From Aphelocoma coerulescens (taxonomy: Eukaryota; Chordata; Aves; Passeriformes; Corvidae): 64,000 nucleotides of DNA. The notes beneath the pieces are model-generated. The model was not told the DNA's origin. It searched no databases and saw only the letters and a list, made by a program, of their open reading frames with translations. A program made the position numbers and the translations under genes. Of this stretch, positions 60,084 to 64,000 are shown one piece after another. The DNA lies in the NCBI RefSeq assembly GCF_041296385.1, contig NC_091019.1, positions 11,856,031 through 11,920,030 on the forward strand, given 5' to 3'. Positions within the stretch are counted from its first letter, which is position 1, and every line of letters starts with the position of its first letter.

Positions 60084-61994
60084 CAATAATGAAACTCCTG
60101 TCTCCTTTAGTAATAGCCCTTCCACTCACTTTTTCTGCTTTGCTTCCCACTGTGCTCCCTCTAGGTGGAGGAAGGCAAGCATTTTGGGGATTGTTTTTCC
60201 CCTTAGAGAGATCCAGATTCCACCAGCATAATGTTACCTGTCATTTTTTGACACATACTTAAGACAGCAGAATTTATATGAGTCAAATTTTAACAAGAAT
60301 TCAAAGTTACGTGAAAGAATCCCATATAAATGGAAGCCTATCACAAAATCTTCAGTGCAGTAGGATTCCCACATTTTAAACACTGGATATTTTCTGAAGC
60401 TTTTCTCTCCATGATCAGAACTCACAGAAATTGTTGAACCTACATAAATGAAGCACGGAGCTACTAAAACACTTCATTATTCCTTCTGAGCACTGTTCAA
60501 ATACCAGTATTTACCTCTGAGGCTGTAACAAAATTGCATGTTTCTGCTCTGGCAGGAAGAGCCTTCCAGAGTCAATATTCATACTGCTGTGGGGAAACAC
60601 ATTTAATCTCCACATAAGCTCTCCATAATTTTATTATTATTATTTATAAGACAATGTATTGGGTAAATAGCAGCAGCTCCATCTATGTGCAGTGTTAACA
60701 GGAAGGTTTCAGAGAGCAGCAATTTGTAAATCAGCTGTTTGAAAGTGAAGGTAGGGACACAGCAGCCTCCCACTGCACTGAGCCGTTCTGCAGAGCCCCT
60801 GAGATCACCCTTTGAACCTCTTCCCTAAGTTCCACACGAGGCTGGGGGCTTAGCAGCAACTTGTCCCTTCTCTCCAGTTCATACACATCGTTTTTACTGA
60901 ATAAAGTATTATCTCCAAGCCAGAACAGGAGGGGTTTTAATTTAGGCACTGCACAAACACAGAGCTGGAAGGAAAACACACTTTTCAGAGGAGTGTAATT
61001 ATCCAGACCAACAAACTTGGGAAAGAACTTGGAGGGAAGAGTGGTGCCACACAATGCATTCACACAGATGTGCCAGGGTGAAGTGTGCTAATGGCTTTAC
61101 AGACTTCTTGACAGAAAACACTGCTTTATTGACTATTCCTGATGGTGATATTAATATTAATCTTATTCTTTTTCCCCAATTAAAGGTTTTATATTCCAAT
61201 GACATTGTAATCATAAGAAAAAAAAAAAAAAAAGGGATAGAAAATTAAGGCCAGCCTGCTTGTAATGTTCAAGAAGATAAGTGTTCATTATAGCAATTTT
61301 ATATAGTGGGAGTTATTAATTTGGCAATTCAATTGCTCAATGACTGTGTCGTTAATAATCAGGTGATTATAATGAAACAAATACTCTCAGTTGTGGAGTT
61401 AGACAATGAAACAGCCCTAAAGTGGAAAAACAGAATTATAATGTTTATGTTTTCCTCGAATTTATGCTATAAAGTCAGTGCATAGACTACATTTTGGTAG
61501 TAATTTCTTCTTTTATATCTGTAGCCTATGTGCCTGCCTTCACTTTTTATTATTACTGTTAAAGCTACGTTATAAAAAGGACAGAGAAGAAATTAAGCTG
61601 GAAAATTTGATGAAGTATAAAGTATATATTTTTGCTTTCAATGTCTTATCCTCTTTAAAATTAAGCTCTCCCATTAAACCAGAGGTGGCCTGTCACTGCA
61701 TTGCCTTAGAATAATAAAAAGATGCAGAGGAGCCATATCTGCTTAATTATCACACTTTCCAAAAAGCAACCATGCTAAATTTAAAGAGCAGCAAAACTTC
61801 AGAAGGCTTGGTCTCCATAGAGGCTTAATAATCCCTCATACATGAGGGATTTTTTCCTGCTGTAGTGTCTCAGAGCCGCTCTGTTTTGGAGACCCTTCTT
61901 CCTTTTCAGATGTGACGAAAAGTTAAAAAGCCCCACAGTTTCAATGCACTTTCTAACCATGCCAGGTGGTGTAATAAAATAAACTACCTATCAT
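60084..61994. other. Intergenic; possible conserved AT-rich element near 61255-61400
   Basis: No gene was recognised. A 16-base A run lies at 61218-61233. The block 61255-61400 packs homeodomain-type words (ttattaatt, gttaataatc, gattataatg), an E-box CAGGTG and a small palindrome (gcaattcaattgc), which resembles a developmental enhancer. A 10-bp inverted repeat with a 2-base centre is at 61830-61851. Confidence 0.6.
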
Positions 61995-62070
61995 AAAACC
62001 ACTTAGGTTGGAAAAGACCTTCAAATCCTCAAGTCCAACCATAAATCTGACCCATGCCTACAGCCCTCCC
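61995..62070 (-). mobile_element. CR1 LINE 3'-end fragment, minus orientation
   Basis: The block cataaaaccacttaggttgg, aaaagaccttcaaatcctca and agtccaaccataaatctgac is the reverse complement of an avian CR1 3' tail (the pattern catagaatcatttaggttgg ... aagaccttta...atc...gagtccaacc). Only about 75 bases are recognisable. Confidence 0.8.
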
Positions 62071-64000
62071 TGCTCCTGGATCCTTAGACAATAACTGCAA
62101 CAGAAATATTCTCAAGTTTTGATATCCCACAGTTTTATTCTCTACTGATAAAGTGAAGGAACAGGAAATACACTTTTAAATTCCAGGTTAAAATGAAAGA
62201 AACCTGAAACAAACAGTTATTTTTTTTCTCACATGTACAAGGGATTTCAAAAAAAAACCTAACGAAGGAGCTGAAGGAGCAGGTGCCCTGGAAAAAACAC
62301 AACTGGATGTGAAAGTTTGAGAAAGAAAGATCAGTGCAGGTACTGTTTCATGGTTTTCTCCTTAAAATATTACAGGGACACTGAGAAGTTATCTGCTGGA
62401 CATACTAACTCATTCTAGCAGCAGACCATTGTTTAAATTCACTGTTATTCCATTACCATATGGAAGGCAACTGAGGACATAGTGTAATAAAAATTAAAAT
62501 AAAAAGGGGAGTTTCCTATGAAAATTTGAAAGAGAATATCAGATCATACAACCAATGTCAAAAACTATTATATTTTAAATTATCTATACTTTTAATAAAA
62601 ATTATAACCTAAGATTTGAACAAAATTAATATAAAAAGCAGATATATTTATGATCCCTTATGATCACTATTGTCTGCTTCTTTTCTTATGGAATAGGGAC
62701 ATATTAATCCAATTTACAAATGCACAACTTCAAGGAAAACCACTTCAAGACCAAAGAATAGAACTCCTGGATTCTTGACTTAATTCAGCCCATGTCTACT
62801 GGGAGAAGGGCAAAAAGAGGGTGTCCTTCTAGGAAAATAACAACACTACTATAAAATAGGAGCCATCTGTTTTGGGTTGTTACTTCTCTTTATGAATAAA
62901 TATCGCGTAAACTGAATAGCTGAGCAGAAATTAAAATCTTATATGAACCAAAAGGATTTGGATCACACCTCCAGACTTTTGTCAAATGGTAAACGAACCA
63001 GTTTCTGAAGGCTGGAAGAGCAGAGGAAAACACATATGCTGAACAACCCCTGAGACAAAGGAAGCTAAACTCAGATTACTTCAATTTTCTGAAAGGTTTC
63101 AGCAAAGGTTATACGGGATTTCAAATATAGAAAGTAAATAGGACAAGAACTGGCATTATTGCTGGCATTTCTAGCATTTACTAATTTGGGTATTTACACA
63201 CTGGGAAATCTCTGCATAATTTCACTGTTTAAATCCATCGATGGAAGGTGCATTGATATTTTTGGTCAGTGAATTTGCTTTAGTTCAGAAATAAGGTTTC
63301 TTCAAATTCTGCTAAGAACTGCAAGGAGAAAATGGAGGAAGAACAGATGATTTGCAACTCTGCCTTCTGTTGAAGATGGGTGATTTTTTTCCATACTCTG
63401 TCAAGGAAAAAGAGAAGAAGATAATGGTTAGAGCGCACTGCAGTGACACAGTGCCAAGGTTCTTTTTCTGGTTTTTGTTTGGTTGGGGTTTTTTTGGGGT
63501 TGAACAGGTCACTACTGTGGTATAGTTCAGATATTCTTAATTCCCATTTGGAAAGTCTGAAGGAGGACACTCAAATACAAGAGAACTCTTGGAATAAGAG
63601 CTCCAAAACCCCGAAATATCTTTGTTTGTTACATTATTTGTAAAGGCAATAGCAAACAATACATGAAAATAAAGTGAAACTAAAATTCCCTTGATGCTAA
63701 GGAAAACCAGGCAATGTTCTACTCATTTATTTAATAAAAACCAAGCAACAAAACCAAAAACCTACCAAAATCTGTTACTCATACAAAATGAGGCAAATTT
63801 TGTGAGGTTTGGAGATTAGTTATGTCAGTAATGCAGAGCTTATTGTCTTTCCAGCTCATAGTTTAAAAAGGTCATTTATATGATTTTCTTTGATCTCTGT
63901 AGATTGTCGGTCTTTCTGTCAGAGCCTATTGGAAATGCTCCTGATGAGATAATTGTAAAATTAATAGATTCAACATGAAACTTGATTAAAAACAGCCCAC
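62071..64000. other. Intergenic, no gene recognised
   Basis: AT-rich unique sequence to the window end with no supported gene. In mammals RRAS2 lies convergent to SPON1 just downstream; I looked for its terminal coding exon on the minus strand (Lys-rich region ending in a CaaX box) and did not see it. If synteny holds, its 3' UTR or coding exons lie here or further right. Confidence 0.6.

Noticed and set aside
61830..61860. Inverted repeat aatccctcat/atgagggatt followed by a T run, resembling a bacterial terminator
   Set aside because: This is vertebrate intergenic DNA with no gene ending there. A 10-bp palindrome next to a short T run is weak and the terminator model does not apply.
42561..64000. 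RRAS2 terminal exons expected downstream by mammalian synteny
   Set aside because: I searched by eye for the minus-strand C-terminal coding sequence with its CaaX end and did not find it, so I make no claim that RRAS2 is in the window.

Overview
The window reads as bird nuclear DNA, most likely from a songbird. It has long AT-rich non-coding stretches, GT-AG introns and CR1 LINE fragments, plus two well-preserved solo LTRs of a kind common in passerines. The only gene I can support is the 3' two-thirds of SPON1 (F-spondin, a secreted extracellular-matrix protein), on the + strand. Its ten exons lie at 11284-11348, 31589-31790, 32680-32820, 33138-33213, 33654-33836, 34157-34327, 35355-35522, 36399-36563, 37835-38098 and 38841-39004. 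Joined, they give 1599 coding bases in one open frame: 532 residues plus a TAA stop. They encode the end of the spondin domain and all six thrombospondin type-1 repeats (TSRs). The earlier exons (signal peptide, reelin-like domain, start of the spondin domain) must lie upstream of the window.

Layout: 1-11283 is intron before a 65-base exon. 11349-31588 is a 20.2-kb intron with no recognised gene. 31589-39004 is a compact cluster of nine exons with introns of 0.3-1.3 kb, some enlarged by CR1 insertions or simple repeats. From 39005 a 3' UTR runs to one of several AATAAA signals, the most distal at 42538. From about 42560 to 64000 is intergenic sequence with no coding gene that I can recognise. 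It holds an LTR-like block with CCAAT and TATA boxes (about 43882-44258), a consensus-perfect CTCF-type motif (45124-45138), a solo LTR with a 5-bp target duplication AGGAG (51564-52821), a perfect 14-bp hairpin (53342-53374), a second solo LTR with the duplication TAATA (59437-60078), and CR1 tails near 48722, 54220 and 61995.

Besides SPON1, the notable signals are mobile-element archaeology and candidate regulatory DNA. No bacterial operon, CRISPR array, tRNA or rRNA was seen. Nothing here amounts to a new biological system. The best leads are the CR1 that landed in a roughly 100-base intron and may supply its branch point, the phase-symmetric TSR exons, the two precisely bounded solo LTRs, the CTCF motif just past the gene end, and the hairpin.
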